In this document: one piece after another, positions 6,662 through 13,733 of the stretch | Position numbering within the stretch: the stretch's first letter is position 1 | How the letters are laid out: each line of letters opens with the position of its first letter | Assembly (NCBI GenBank): GCA_964551295.1 | Contig: CAZKDJ010000064.1 | Coordinates: 1 to 19,972 of the forward strand | Reading direction: 5' to 3' | From: JAFGED01 sp964551295 | GTDB lineage: Bacteria; Chloroflexota; Anaerolineae; B4-G1 | DNA length: 19,972 nucleotides | Position numbers and translations under genes: made by a program | The notes under the pieces: model-generated | What the model was told of the DNA's origin: nothing | Databases searched by the model: none | Seen by the model: only the letters and a program-made list of their open reading frames with translations

Positions 6662-8404
6662 ATGAAAACAACTGGGAATTCACAACTTGTATCAGCCATA
6701 CACGACTTTCGTCGCGCGCGCAATCGGGCTCAGCTCGAGCAGGTGATGGCTCGCTTGACGGGTGCTTCGACCGAACTTCTCAACTACGAGGAGGTGCGCC
6801 AAAAGCTAAAGGGCACCCGCACGACGTCGCGTGGGCTGCAGAACATCCCCATCGACGCTATCGTCGGCAGCGTGGGGCGCTATACCGATTTTACCCGCAG
6901 TTTCTTGCCTCGCCGGGACACGGACCAGTCCCGTTGGACGGGCGTAGAGGCAGCCATGACGGATATGACGGGTCTGCCTCCCGTCGAGGTCTACCAGATC
7001 GGCGACACGTATTTTGTCATGGATGGCAACCATCGCGTATCGGTGGCCAAGCAGCTTGGCGCAACCCACGTCGAGGCGTACGTGACCGAGCTCCATACCA
7101 GGGTGCCCCTCTCGCCCGACGTACAGCCGCAGGACCTGATCGTCAAGGCCGAGTACGCCGAATTTCTGGAACGCACTCACCTGGATGAACTCCTCCCGGA
7201 CGCCGATCTGAGCATGAGCCTGCCGGGCAAATACCAAGAGTTGGAGGAGCACATCTCGGTCCACCGGTACTTTATGGGCATTGAGCAGAACCGAGAGATT
7301 CCCTACGAGGAAGCGGTTGCCCATTGGTACGACACGGTCTACCTGCCGGTGGTGCAGATGATCCGGGAAAACGGCATCCTGCGAGATTTCCCCGACCGGA
7401 CGGAGACCGACCTGTATCTGTGGATCCTCGATCATCGCGACGAGTTGGGCCAGGAGCTGGCGTGGGAGATCGAGCCCGAGGTCGCCGCCGAGGATTTGGT
7501 CAGCAAGTTCAGCCCCAAACTCGGACAGGTCATCAGGCGTGTGATCCAAAGGATACGCGCCATCCTCCTACCCAAAGGGATCACGCCCGGCCCGGCGCCG
7601 GGCAAGTGGCGCCGGGCACGCACCGGCAAAGCTCCTGGGGAGCATCTGTTCTCCAGAATCCTGGTGGCCGTCAACGGCGAGGAGAGCGGATGGCACGTCG
7701 TCGATCAGGCGCTCGAGGTAGCGCGACGCGAAGAGGGACGCTTGGTCGGCCTGCACGTCGTGGCGTCCAAGCAGGAGCTGGAAAGCGAAACCGTCCGGGC
7801 CATACGAGCCGAGTTCACCCACCGCTGCGAGGAAGCGGGCGTTTCCAGCCAATGGGTCGTCGAGGTAGGCAACGTCGCCGAAAAGATGTGCGAGGTGGGG
7901 CGTTGGCTGGACCTCGTCGTCATCAACCTGGCCTATCCTCCTGGAAACCGGCCCATCGCGCGCCTGAGTTCCGGTCTCCGTACGTTGATCCAACACTGTG
8001 CTGTTCCCATTCTGGCGATTCCGCAGATCCCCTTGAGCATGAATCGCATCCTGCTGGCCTACGACGGCAGCTCCAAGGCCAAGGAAGCGCTCTTCGTCTC
8101 TACGTACCTGGCGGGCCGTTGGAACGCTTCCCTGGCCGTTGTGACGGTGTTGGAGGAAAACCACACCACGCCCGAGACGATGAAGTTGGCCAGAAGGTAT
8201 CTGGAGCGACACGGCATCGACGCGACGTACGTTGAGAAGCAGGGCGACGTCGGCCCGGCGATCCTGGAAGCAGCCGCCGAGCATGAAAGCGAACTGATCG
8301 TCATGGGCGGCTACGGGTTCAATCCCGTCTTGGAGATCGTGCTCGGCAGCGCGGTGGACCAGGTGCTACGCGAGAGCCGCCAGCCCGTGCTCATCTGCAG
8401 GTAA
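6662..8404 (+). CDS. ParB-like N-terminal domain protein with two UspA domains
   Basis: The 580-residue protein has three parts. Residues about 55-150 resemble the ParB/sulfiredoxin fold: IPIDAIVGS near the start, then PPVEVYQIGDTYFVMDGNHR and VSVAKQLGA, with the key D121-G-N-H124-R box. Residues 150-310 are helical and acidic, with a PDRTETDLYLWILDHRDEL segment similar to DUF4032-type proteins. Residues 330-457 and 460-580 are two universal-stress-protein domains. The second keeps the ATP-binding pattern G-x2-G-x9-G-S (GGYG...LGSA); the first lacks it. The protein is probably a cytoplasmic nucleotide-sensing stress protein. The start codon is fixed by the promoter only 18 bases upstream. The position beside oriC is suggestive because ParB proteins often map there, but the C-terminal domains argue against a chromosome-partition role. 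Confidence 0.85.
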   Translation: MKTTGNSQLVSAIHDFRRARNRAQLEQVMARLTGASTELLNYEEVRQKLKGTRTTSRGLQNIPIDAIVGSVGRYTDFTRSFLPRRDTDQSRWTGVEAAMTDMTGLPPVEVYQIGDTYFVMDGNHRVSVAKQLGATHVEAYVTELHTRVPLSPDVQPQDLIVKAEYAEFLERTHLDELLPDADLSMSLPGKYQELEEHISVHRYFMGIEQNREIPYEEAVAHWYDTVYLPVVQMIRENGILRDFPDRTETDLYLWILDHRDELGQELAWEIEPEVAAEDLVSKFSPKLGQVIRRVIQRIRAILLPKGITPGPAPGKWRRARTGKAPGEHLFSRILVAVNGEESGWHVVDQALEVARREEGRLVGLHVVASKQELESETVRAIRAEFTHRCEEAGVSSQWVVEVGNVAEKMCEVGRWLDLVVINLAYPPGNRPIARLSSGLRTLIQHCAVPILAIPQIPLSMNRILLAYDGSSKAKEALFVSTYLAGRWNASLAVVTVLEENHTTPETMKLARRYLERHGIDATYVEKQGDVGPAILEAAAEHESELIVMGGYGFNPVLEIVLGSAVDQVLRESRQPVLICR

Positions 8405-8410
8405 GCCAAA

Positions 8411-8506
8411 ACCTCCGAGGTCTGCGGACTTATCTTTCACCATCGAAATTCTGCCTGAACCACGATACCGGCATTGCTCAACTAACGCCTAGGCCTCGGA
8501 GGTCTT
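8411..8506. repeat. Separated inverted repeat after the Usp gene
   Basis: AACCTCCGAGGTCTG (from 8410) and GGCCTCGGAGGTCTTG (from 8492) can pair through about 10 bases, leaving a loop of roughly 70 bases. Each arm also contains a short palindrome. The same AGACCTCC core forms the terminator at 11889-11921. No U-tract follows, so termination is only possible, not clear. Confidence 0.4.
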
Positions 8507-8519
8507 GCACGAGGGTCGT

Positions 8520-8548
8520 TTGCGCAAGCGCCACCGTTGGGCTATAAT
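8520..8548 (+). promoter_or_regulatory. Promoter of the SbcD-like nuclease gene
   Basis: TATAAT at 8543-8548 is preceded by TTGCGC at 8520-8525 with a 17-base spacer. Transcription would begin near 8555, so the in-frame TTG at 8537 cannot be the start and the ATG at 8573 is preferred. Confidence 0.65.
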
Positions 8549-8572
8549 TCAACCCAGCCAATCACTAAACCG

Positions 8573-9799
8573 ATGGACAAGATTCGCTTACTGCACTTTG
8601 CCGACCTGCACGTTGGCATGGAAAACTATGGCCGCCTAGATCCCGCCACCGGCGTCAACGGCCGGGTGCTTGACTTTTTGCGCCGCTTCGACGAGCTGAT
8701 CGACTATGGGCTGGAGCGCGAGGTCGATCTAGTCGTCTTTGCCGGAGACGCCTTCAAGTCCCGCAACCCCAATCCCACTTACCAGCGCGCTTTCGCCCGG
8801 CGCGTCAAGCGGCTGGCCGACGCAGATGTGCCCATCGTTCTGCTGGTGGGCAACCACGACCTGCCGACGATGGTGCAACGAGCGTCCAGCGTCGATATCT
8901 TTCGCACGCTCGACGTGCCCAACGTTGTCGTGGGGTGGGAGGAAAAGGTGCACACCATCGAGACCCGCCGCGGCCCTGTGCAGGTGGCCACCGTTCCCTA
9001 CCCGGTTCGCCAACGACTCCTGACCCGCGACGAATACCGCGGCCTGTCCATCCGTGAACTGGACGAGAAACTGCAGGGGATTGTCTCCAAGATCATCCAG
9101 GCGATGGCCCGGCAGATCGATCCAAACATCCCCGCGGTGCTCGCCGCCCACATCAGCGTCTCCGGCGCAACCTTTGGCTCCGAGCGCAGCGTGATGATCG
9201 GGCGGGACGCCGTCATCCTCAAGTCAGTCCTGGCTGACCCGGTTTGGGATTACGTTGCCCTGGGCCACATCCACAAACACCAGAGCCTCAACGGCGACGG
9301 CTACCCCCCTGTGGTGTACTCGGGCAGCGCGGAGCGAATCGACTTTGGCGAGGAGAAGCAGCCCAAGGGGTTCTGCTGGGTGGAGTTGGCGCGGGGTGAG
9401 ACCACGTGGGAGTTCGTCGAAGTGGACGCCCGTCCCTTTGTCACCGTGCGCGCCGACGTGCGCGAGGCCGCCAATCCGCTGATGGCGCTCGAACAGGCGG
9501 TCGCCAAGCACGACCTGACAGATGCCGTGGTGCGGCTGATCCTGCACCTGCGCGTCGAGCAGGAGGCGCTGCTACGCGATCGGGATATACGCGCTCTACT
9601 GGCCGATGCCTACTTTGTCGGCGGCATCACCCGCGAGGTCGAACGGGAGGCGCGCGTGCGCCTGGGAGATCTGGCCCCGGAGGAGATGACGGACAGTGAG
9701 TTGCTGGTCAAGTATCTGGAGGCAAAGAATACTGACCCTGGGCGGGTAAGTGCGTTGCTGGAACACGCCGAAAGTGTTTTTGCTGGAGAGAACGAGTGA
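8573..9799 (+). CDS. sbcD: SbcD/Mre11-type DNA repair exonuclease subunit
   Basis: The 408-residue product carries the full set of Mre11/SbcD calcineurin-like phosphoesterase motifs: D11-L-H13 (FADLHVG), GD59 (FAGDAF), GNH95D, H193 in AAHIS, and GH232IH234KH. These residues bind two Mn ions and act in nuclease processing of double-strand breaks. Homologues pair with an SbcC/Rad50 ATPase, but no such gene is adjacent here, so the partner must lie elsewhere. The C-terminal third (about 290-408) is the helical capping and partner-binding region, with acidic, Leu-rich stretches. The start at 8573 is chosen because a -10 box overlaps the earlier frame; it has no clear Shine-Dalgarno. Length is normal for the family. 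Confidence 0.92.
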   Translation: MDKIRLLHFADLHVGMENYGRLDPATGVNGRVLDFLRRFDELIDYGLEREVDLVVFAGDAFKSRNPNPTYQRAFARRVKRLADADVPIVLLVGNHDLPTMVQRASSVDIFRTLDVPNVVVGWEEKVHTIETRRGPVQVATVPYPVRQRLLTRDEYRGLSIRELDEKLQGIVSKIIQAMARQIDPNIPAVLAAHISVSGATFGSERSVMIGRDAVILKSVLADPVWDYVALGHIHKHQSLNGDGYPPVVYSGSAERIDFGEEKQPKGFCWVELARGETTWEFVEVDARPFVTVRADVREAANPLMALEQAVAKHDLTDAVVRLILHLRVEQEALLRDRDIRALLADAYFVGGITREVEREARVRLGDLAPEEMTDSELLVKYLEAKNTDPGRVSALLEHAESVFAGENE

Positions 9800-9865
9800 G
9801 TCAGCGAATGTAGGAATCGACGGAGGTTTGTATATTCGCTCATTCGCTGATTCGCTCACTCGCTG
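9791..9865. repeat. Inverted repeat containing four 8-bp direct repeats
   Basis: Between the nuclease and epimerase genes lie four tandem octamers at 9834-9865: ATTCGCTC, ATTCGCTG, ATTCGCTC, ACTCGCTG. Their complement matches CGAGTGAG and TCAGCGAATG at 9793-9810, so the region can form a hairpin with a loop of about 30 bases. The left arm includes the end of the nuclease gene. It may be a dispersed repeat or an attenuator; no U-tract is present. Confidence 0.65.
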
Positions 9866-9878
9866 AAAGGAAAGGGCC

Positions 9879-10910
9879 ATGTCCAACGTTCGCTGCTGTA
9901 TCCTGGGCGCCACCGGCTTTATCGGCGGGCAGATCGTCCGCGCGGCGCTGGCCGGGGGCCTGCAAGTGCGCGGCATGCGCCGCCGCCCCAGCGCGACCGG
10001 CGCCATCGGCGATCTGGACGTCGAGTGGGTGACCGGCGACCTGGCCGATCCGGCGTCGCTGGTGACGGCGATGCGCGGGTGTCCCCTCGTCTTTCACGCG
10101 GCAGGCTATTATCCACACCGCGCCCGCGATATCCAGGAGACGGTGCGCCACGGCGTGACCGGCATGCGGAACGTGCTGAACGCCGCGGTCACCGCCGGGG
10201 TCAAGCGCTTGGTTTATACCAGCGCGCTCACCACCGTCGGCCCGCCCGCGGATCCCAGCCGTCTGGCCAGCGAGTACGATCTGTATACGCCCTACTCCGT
10301 CTGCAATCCTTACTATGAGGTCAAGTGGGCCATGGAGATGGAGGCCATACGCGCTGCGGCCCAGGGATTGCAGGTCGTCGTCGTCCTGCCCACGGCTGTC
10401 TTTGGCCCCGGCGACGTCAAGCCAACCACCAGTTCGCTCCTGCTGGCGGTGGCACAGGGGCGCGTCCCCGGCTACGTCGAGGGCACGATCAACGTCGTGG
10501 ACGGGCGGGATGTGGCGAGGGGGCACGTCTCCGCCGCTCGGCGAGGCAAGCCGGGCCAGCGCTACCTCCTCGGTGGCCACAACCTGACCATCCGTGAAGT
10601 GTTGACCGTCGCCAGCGAGGCCGTCGGGCGCAGACCACCCGGTATCAAGTTACCGTCCTGGCTTGTGCGGGTCGTCGCTGGACTGGGGGGAAAGCTGGGC
10701 ATCGCGGGCACGCACCACCTGCGCGCCATTGACCGCTGGCAGCCGCTTGATACCAGTCGCACCCGGTCAGAGCTCGGTCTGCCGCAGCCCATTCCCTTCG
10801 AGCAGACCTGTCGCGACACGCTAGACTGGTTCTACGAGCACGGCTATTTGAAGAAAAAGCCCGTGCCGCGGCCGGCACCAGAACCCGTTGATTCATCCGG
10901 TCCCCAGTAG
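9879..10910 (+). CDS. NAD-dependent epimerase/reductase, extended SDR family
   Basis: The 343-residue protein begins with a Rossmann nucleotide-binding motif, GATGFIG (residues 10-16). It has a D-L pair after the third strand (TGDLAD) and the catalytic YxxxK as Y145-YEV-K149, with the Ser in VYTSAL. VVVLPTAVFGPGD is the typical post-catalytic strand of extended SDRs such as dihydroflavonol reductase-like and hopanoid-associated (HpnA-like) epimerases. The start follows GAAAGGAAAGG, a good ribosome site. The C-terminus (after 325) is a Lys/Pro-rich tail. The substrate is probably a sugar nucleotide or a hydroxy-carbonyl compound. HpnA is a possible but unproven identity, as no hopanoid genes are seen nearby. 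Confidence 0.85.
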   Translation: MSNVRCCILGATGFIGGQIVRAALAGGLQVRGMRRRPSATGAIGDLDVEWVTGDLADPASLVTAMRGCPLVFHAAGYYPHRARDIQETVRHGVTGMRNVLNAAVTAGVKRLVYTSALTTVGPPADPSRLASEYDLYTPYSVCNPYYEVKWAMEMEAIRAAAQGLQVVVVLPTAVFGPGDVKPTTSSLLLAVAQGRVPGYVEGTINVVDGRDVARGHVSAARRGKPGQRYLLGGHNLTIREVLTVASEAVGRRPPGIKLPSWLVRVVAGLGGKLGIAGTHHLRAIDRWQPLDTSRTRSELGLPQPIPFEQTCRDTLDWFYEHGYLKKKPVPRPAPEPVDSSGPQ

Positions 10911-10925
10911 ACCAGATTTAGTCAA

Positions 10926-10945
10926 CCTTGCAAAACGTTGCAAGG
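10926..10945. promoter_or_regulatory. Perfect inverted repeat upstream of the quinate-dehydrogenase-like gene
   Basis: CCTTGCAA and TTGCAAGG flank the four bases AACG: a perfect dyad of 8-base arms, 25 bases before the next start codon. It could be an operator or a small stem ending the upstream transcript (CTCTTTG follows). No repressor gene is obvious nearby. Confidence 0.5.
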
Positions 10946-10970
10946 CTCTTTGAGTGAATTGAGGAAAACC

Positions 10971-11873
10971 ATGAAAAAAGTGTTAAGTGTCAGTCTGGGG
11001 TCTTCCGCCCGCGACCACACCGTCGAGACCGAGTTCGTGGGAGAACGCTTTTGGCTCAGCCGTCAGGGCACCGACGGCGATTTTGACCGGTATCTGCAGA
11101 TGTACCGGGAGAACGACGGCAAGGTGGATGCCTTTGGCATAGGCGGTGCCGAGTTCTACCTGCAGGTCAACGGCCATCGCTACTATTGGCGTGAGCTCCA
11201 GCGCGTTCGTGAAGCGATCAAGGTCTCCAAGGTCGGTGATGGGAACGGTCTCAAGCACCTCCTGGCGCCGTACGCGATCCAGGCCCTGCGCGACCACGGT
11301 GTCGAACTGCGCGGCAAAAAAGCACTAAAGACCACCGCCGTGGATCGGTATGGCCTGGCAAAGGCGCTGGTGGATGCCGGCTGCGACGTCACCTTTGGCG
11401 ATTTTATGTTCGCCCTGGACGTGCCCATTCCTTTGCACACCTTGCGCTCTATTCACTTTCTGGCTGCGGTTCTTTTGCCGATTCTCACCAAGCTGCCTTT
11501 CTCCTGGGTCTATCCCGTAGGAGCGGAACAGGACAAGGAGCCATCCAAAAAGTACGGTCGTTTCTACCAAGAAGCCGACATCATCGCCGGCGACTTTTTG
11601 CAGGTCTGGTCGAACCTGTCCGACGATCTGAGCGGCAAGGTCATTATCACCAACACCACCACCGCCAAGGATGTGGAGGAGTTGCAAAAGCGCGACCTAC
11701 ACATCCTGGTGACGACCACACCCCGTCTAGCGGGCCGCTCCTTCGGCACCAACATGATCGAGGCGGTCTGCCGCTGCCTGATAGACAAACCCGACGATCA
11801 GATCACCGAGGCAGACTTTATCGACTTGATCGAGCGCGTTCCCCTCAAGCCCCAGGTGCTCGTGTTGAACTAG
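10971..11873 (+). CDS. Quinate/shikimate 5-dehydrogenase-like protein
   Basis: The 300-residue product starts MKKVLSVSLGSSARDH, chosen over a TTG at 10938 because GAGGA precedes the ATG and the TTG lies inside a palindrome. The sequence pattern (VSLGSS, GTDGD, GKVDAFGIGGAEFYL, then a Lys-rich helix and KTTAVDRYGLAKAL) matches my memory of proteins annotated as quinate 5-dehydrogenase in anaerobic bacteria and Chloroflexota. That annotation is family-level and not biochemically secured. A mid-protein hydrophobic stretch (about 162-185) may be a buried helix. DLHILVTTTPRLAGRSFGTNM near the C-terminus looks like a ligand-binding segment. No aromatic-pathway neighbours are present, so the substrate is uncertain. 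Confidence 0.65.
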   Translation: MKKVLSVSLGSSARDHTVETEFVGERFWLSRQGTDGDFDRYLQMYRENDGKVDAFGIGGAEFYLQVNGHRYYWRELQRVREAIKVSKVGDGNGLKHLLAPYAIQALRDHGVELRGKKALKTTAVDRYGLAKALVDAGCDVTFGDFMFALDVPIPLHTLRSIHFLAAVLLPILTKLPFSWVYPVGAEQDKEPSKKYGRFYQEADIIAGDFLQVWSNLSDDLSGKVIITNTTTAKDVEELQKRDLHILVTTTPRLAGRSFGTNMIEAVCRCLIDKPDDQITEADFIDLIERVPLKPQVLVLN

Positions 11874-11888
11874 ACGCTTTCGAGAAAA

Positions 11889-11921
11889 AGACCTCCGGGG
11901 TTTCTGAAACCCCGGAGGTCT
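11889..11921. terminator. Strong bidirectional intrinsic terminator
   Basis: A perfect stem of 15 base pairs (AGACCTCCGGGGTTT and its complement) closes on a CTG loop. Read on the minus strand it is followed by TTTTTC, a proper U-tract, so it terminates the minus-strand lipoprotein gene. On the plus strand it follows the quinate-dehydrogenase-like gene by 15 bases but lacks a strong U-tract. It separates two convergent transcripts. Confidence 0.9.
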
Positions 11922-11942
11922 CATTCGCTGTCCAATTATGCA

Positions 11943-13022
11943 TTACGGAACGACCAATGACTGCCCCACCTTGATCGTGTAGGGCGGCGCGAGATCGTTG
12001 AGCGCCGCCAGGGTTTCGACCGTCGTGCCAAAGCGCTTGGCGATGGAGTAGAGCGTGTCCCCCGGCTGGACGACGTAGGCCCCTGTACCCGTCGTCCCTC
12101 CCCCTTCCACCGGGATGAGTAGCACCTGCCCGACCTTTAGCGAGCGCGCGTCGGCGATGCCGTTGGCCGCCATGATCACCTCGACCGTGACGCCGTACCT
12201 TTTGGCGATGCGATATAGGTTCTCCCCCGCCTGCACCGTGTGATAGAGGGTACCTGAGGCCGAAGGAACGGTGGTTGGCGCCGCCGCTGGGGTCGTTGGA
12301 ATCGCCGTCGCCTCAGGCGCTGTCTCAGCCGTTGCCTCGGCCGTCGACTCGGGCGGGGTATCGCTGAAGCCGATGGTGACCGATCCATTGATCCACTCCG
12401 GCACGGGCAGCGCCTGCCCGTCCGCGTTCTTTAGCTCGACGTCGTTGAAACGCAACGGGCTGCCCCCTTCGGCCATCGCCCGCAACGTGAACGAGGCCAC
12501 CAACCCGGTCCCCCGTGCCCCGCTCCCCGGCTCCTGCGCCGCGTGGTAGACAAAGAGCCCGGCGTCGTTGTTGACCTCGTTCCGCAGCACCTGCGTCGGC
12601 ACTGGCATATCCCCCGGCTGGATTTGAACGCCGTCTGTATCCAGATCGGCGTCGTCGATGTTCACGTATCGCGGCTCGAAACTGACGTGTACCTCGATCT
12701 CGTTCAATCCGTTCACGTTCTCGATCGTCATCTGTATCTCGCGCGTCTCGCCGACGCCAAAGTCAAGCACGACCGACGGCTCCATCAGCAGCAAAGTGGG
12801 TCCCTCGATCACGGGCGTGGCCGTCGGCGCCGGGAGGGCCGTCGCGTCACTGGAAGTTACAATGACGGCAGTAGCCGAAATATCTTGAGCGACTGCTGTT
12901 GGCGTCGCATCTGGAGTGCCACAGCTACAGCCGGTCGCCAACAGCACAAGAGCTAGGGCTAGGGCTAGGATCGTCGCCATGGCACTGGGACGGGGTTTTA
13001 TGGGAAAGCGTTTGCTTGACAT
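11943..13022 (-). CDS. Lipoprotein with cohesin-like domain and two LysM repeats
   Basis: Read on the minus strand, the 359-residue protein starts at an ATG at 13022 preceded by GGAGGT; an in-frame ATG at 13073 lies within the -10 region. A basic N-terminus leads into a hydrophobic signal ending LLATGC, a clear lipobox. A Thr/Ala/Pro linker follows. Residues about 75-215 form a beta-rich domain (LDFGVGETREIQMTIENVNGL, VSFEPRYVNIDDAD) resembling a cohesin-type fold. A second low-complexity linker (Thr, Ala, Pro, Glu) precedes two LysM repeats near the C-terminus: YHTVQAGENLYRIAKRYGV and YVVQPGDTLYSIAKRFGT. LysM binds peptidoglycan or chitin. The protein is probably a surface lipoprotein holding another partner at the wall. 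No catalytic domain is seen. Confidence 0.9.
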   Translation of the reverse strand: MSSKRFPIKPRPSAMATILALALALVLLATGCSCGTPDATPTAVAQDISATAVIVTSSDATALPAPTATPVIEGPTLLLMEPSVVLDFGVGETREIQMTIENVNGLNEIEVHVSFEPRYVNIDDADLDTDGVQIQPGDMPVPTQVLRNEVNNDAGLFVYHAAQEPGSGARGTGLVASFTLRAMAEGGSPLRFNDVELKNADGQALPVPEWINGSVTIGFSDTPPESTAEATAETAPEATAIPTTPAAAPTTVPSASGTLYHTVQAGENLYRIAKRYGVTVEVIMAANGIADARSLKVGQVLLIPVEGGGTTGTGAYVVQPGDTLYSIAKRFGTTVETLAALNDLAPPYTIKVGQSLVVP

Positions 13023-13075
13023 CGCAGTAACCTCCGTTGATGATGGGTATTTCGGAAAGGGCAAAACCTGCACAA

Positions 13076-13103
13076 ATTATACTAGAAAGCGAGCTTTTCT
13101 CAA
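13076..13103 (-). promoter_or_regulatory. Promoter of the LysM lipoprotein gene
   Basis: Read on the minus strand, TTGAGA (13103-13098) and TATAAT (13081-13076) are 16 bases apart. Its -35 overlaps that of the divergent promoter reading toward the NTPase gene. Confidence 0.7.
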
Positions 13104-13124
13104 AAACCAGGTTTCCGGTATAAT
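13096..13124 (+). promoter_or_regulatory. Divergent promoter of the THEP1-like NTPase gene
   Basis: TATAAT at 13119-13124 lies 20 bases upstream of the ATG at 13145. The -35 at 13096-13101 (TTTCTC) is weak, with a 17-base spacer. Because the two divergent promoters share the 13096-13103 segment, polymerase binding may be mutually exclusive. Confidence 0.55.
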
Positions 13125-13144
13125 CGGCTTGGGAGGCGACGAGA

Positions 13145-13666
13145 ATGGGGCGTACATTGCTGCTGACCGGACGGCCCGGCGTAGGCAAAACCACCGTCAT
13201 CAAGAGAGTGGCCGAAGTGCTGGGCGACCGTGCCGGAGGCTTCTACACTGAGGAGATTCGAGGCCCCGGCGGGCGCAAGGGCTTTCGCCTGGCGACGCTG
13301 GATGGGCAAGATGTGGTGATGGCCCACGTGGATCTGAGGGGTAAGGGCCGTCCGCGGGTAAGCCGCTACGGCGTCGACGTAAAAGCCATCGAGCGCGTGG
13401 GCGTGACCGCTCTCCGGCGGGCGATGCGGGAGCGCCGCATCGTCGTCGTGGACGAAATCGGCAAGATGGAGCTTTTTTGCGGGCCGTTCAAGGACGTCGT
13501 CCTGCAGGCGGTGGGCGGGCCCTGCGCCGTGATCGCGACGGTGATGACCAAGCCCAATCCGTGGGTGGATGCGCTCAAGGTTCAGCCGGGCGTCGAGGTT
13601 TGGGAGGTCGTGCCGCAAACCCGCGACAAGATGGCGGAAAAAGTGGTCCAGTGGCTGGCGCGTTGA
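13145..13666 (+). CDS. THEP1-type nucleoside-triphosphatase
   Basis: The 173-residue protein has a Walker A motif G9-RPGVGK15-T-T and a Walker B with D103 in RIVVVDEIGKMEL. The segment GGFYTEEIRGPGGRKGF and the C-terminal VIATVMTK pattern are characteristic of the THEP1 nucleoside triphosphatase family (COG1618), related to small bacterial and archaeal NTPases and human NTPCR. It would hydrolyse NTPs or dNTPs in the cytoplasm; the cellular role of the family is unclear. The start is supported by GGGAGG at 13131-13136, 8 bases upstream. Full length, no damage. Its stop codon lies within the promoter of pdxS. Confidence 0.9.
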   Translation: MGRTLLLTGRPGVGKTTVIKRVAEVLGDRAGGFYTEEIRGPGGRKGFRLATLDGQDVVMAHVDLRGKGRPRVSRYGVDVKAIERVGVTALRRAMRERRIVVVDEIGKMELFCGPFKDVVLQAVGGPCAVIATVMTKPNPWVDALKVQPGVEVWEVVPQTRDKMAEKVVQWLAR

Positions 13667-13690
13667 CGTTTCCCCAAACAGCGGTAGAAT
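13663..13690 (+). promoter_or_regulatory. Promoter of the pdxS operon
   Basis: TTGACG at 13663-13668 and TAGAAT at 13685-13690 have a 16-base spacer. The -35 overlaps the stop codon of the THEP1 gene, so the pdx genes can be transcribed separately. A leader of about 36 bases contains the AGGAGG ribosome site at 13720-13725. Confidence 0.7.
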
Positions 13691-13733
13691 AGCATCAAAT
13701 ATCAATGGGAGGATTTGTCAGGAGGTTGTAGTT

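Noticed and set aside
8537..8572. Upstream TTG start for the SbcD-like protein
   Set aside because: The extension contains the TATAAT -10 box, and family members begin near MDKIRLLHFADLH.
9834..9865. Possible CRISPR-like or VNTR array
   Set aside because: Units are 8 bases without spacers and there are only four; no cas genes are present in the window.
10109..10117. A perfect DnaA box (TTATCCACA) inside the epimerase gene
   Set aside because: It is isolated, within coding sequence, and one chance copy is not surprising; it is not part of a cluster.
13705..13731. An 8-codon ORF (MGGFVRRL) in the pdxS leader
   Set aside because: It contains the pdxS ribosome site and has no site of its own; chance occurrence is more likely than a leader peptide.
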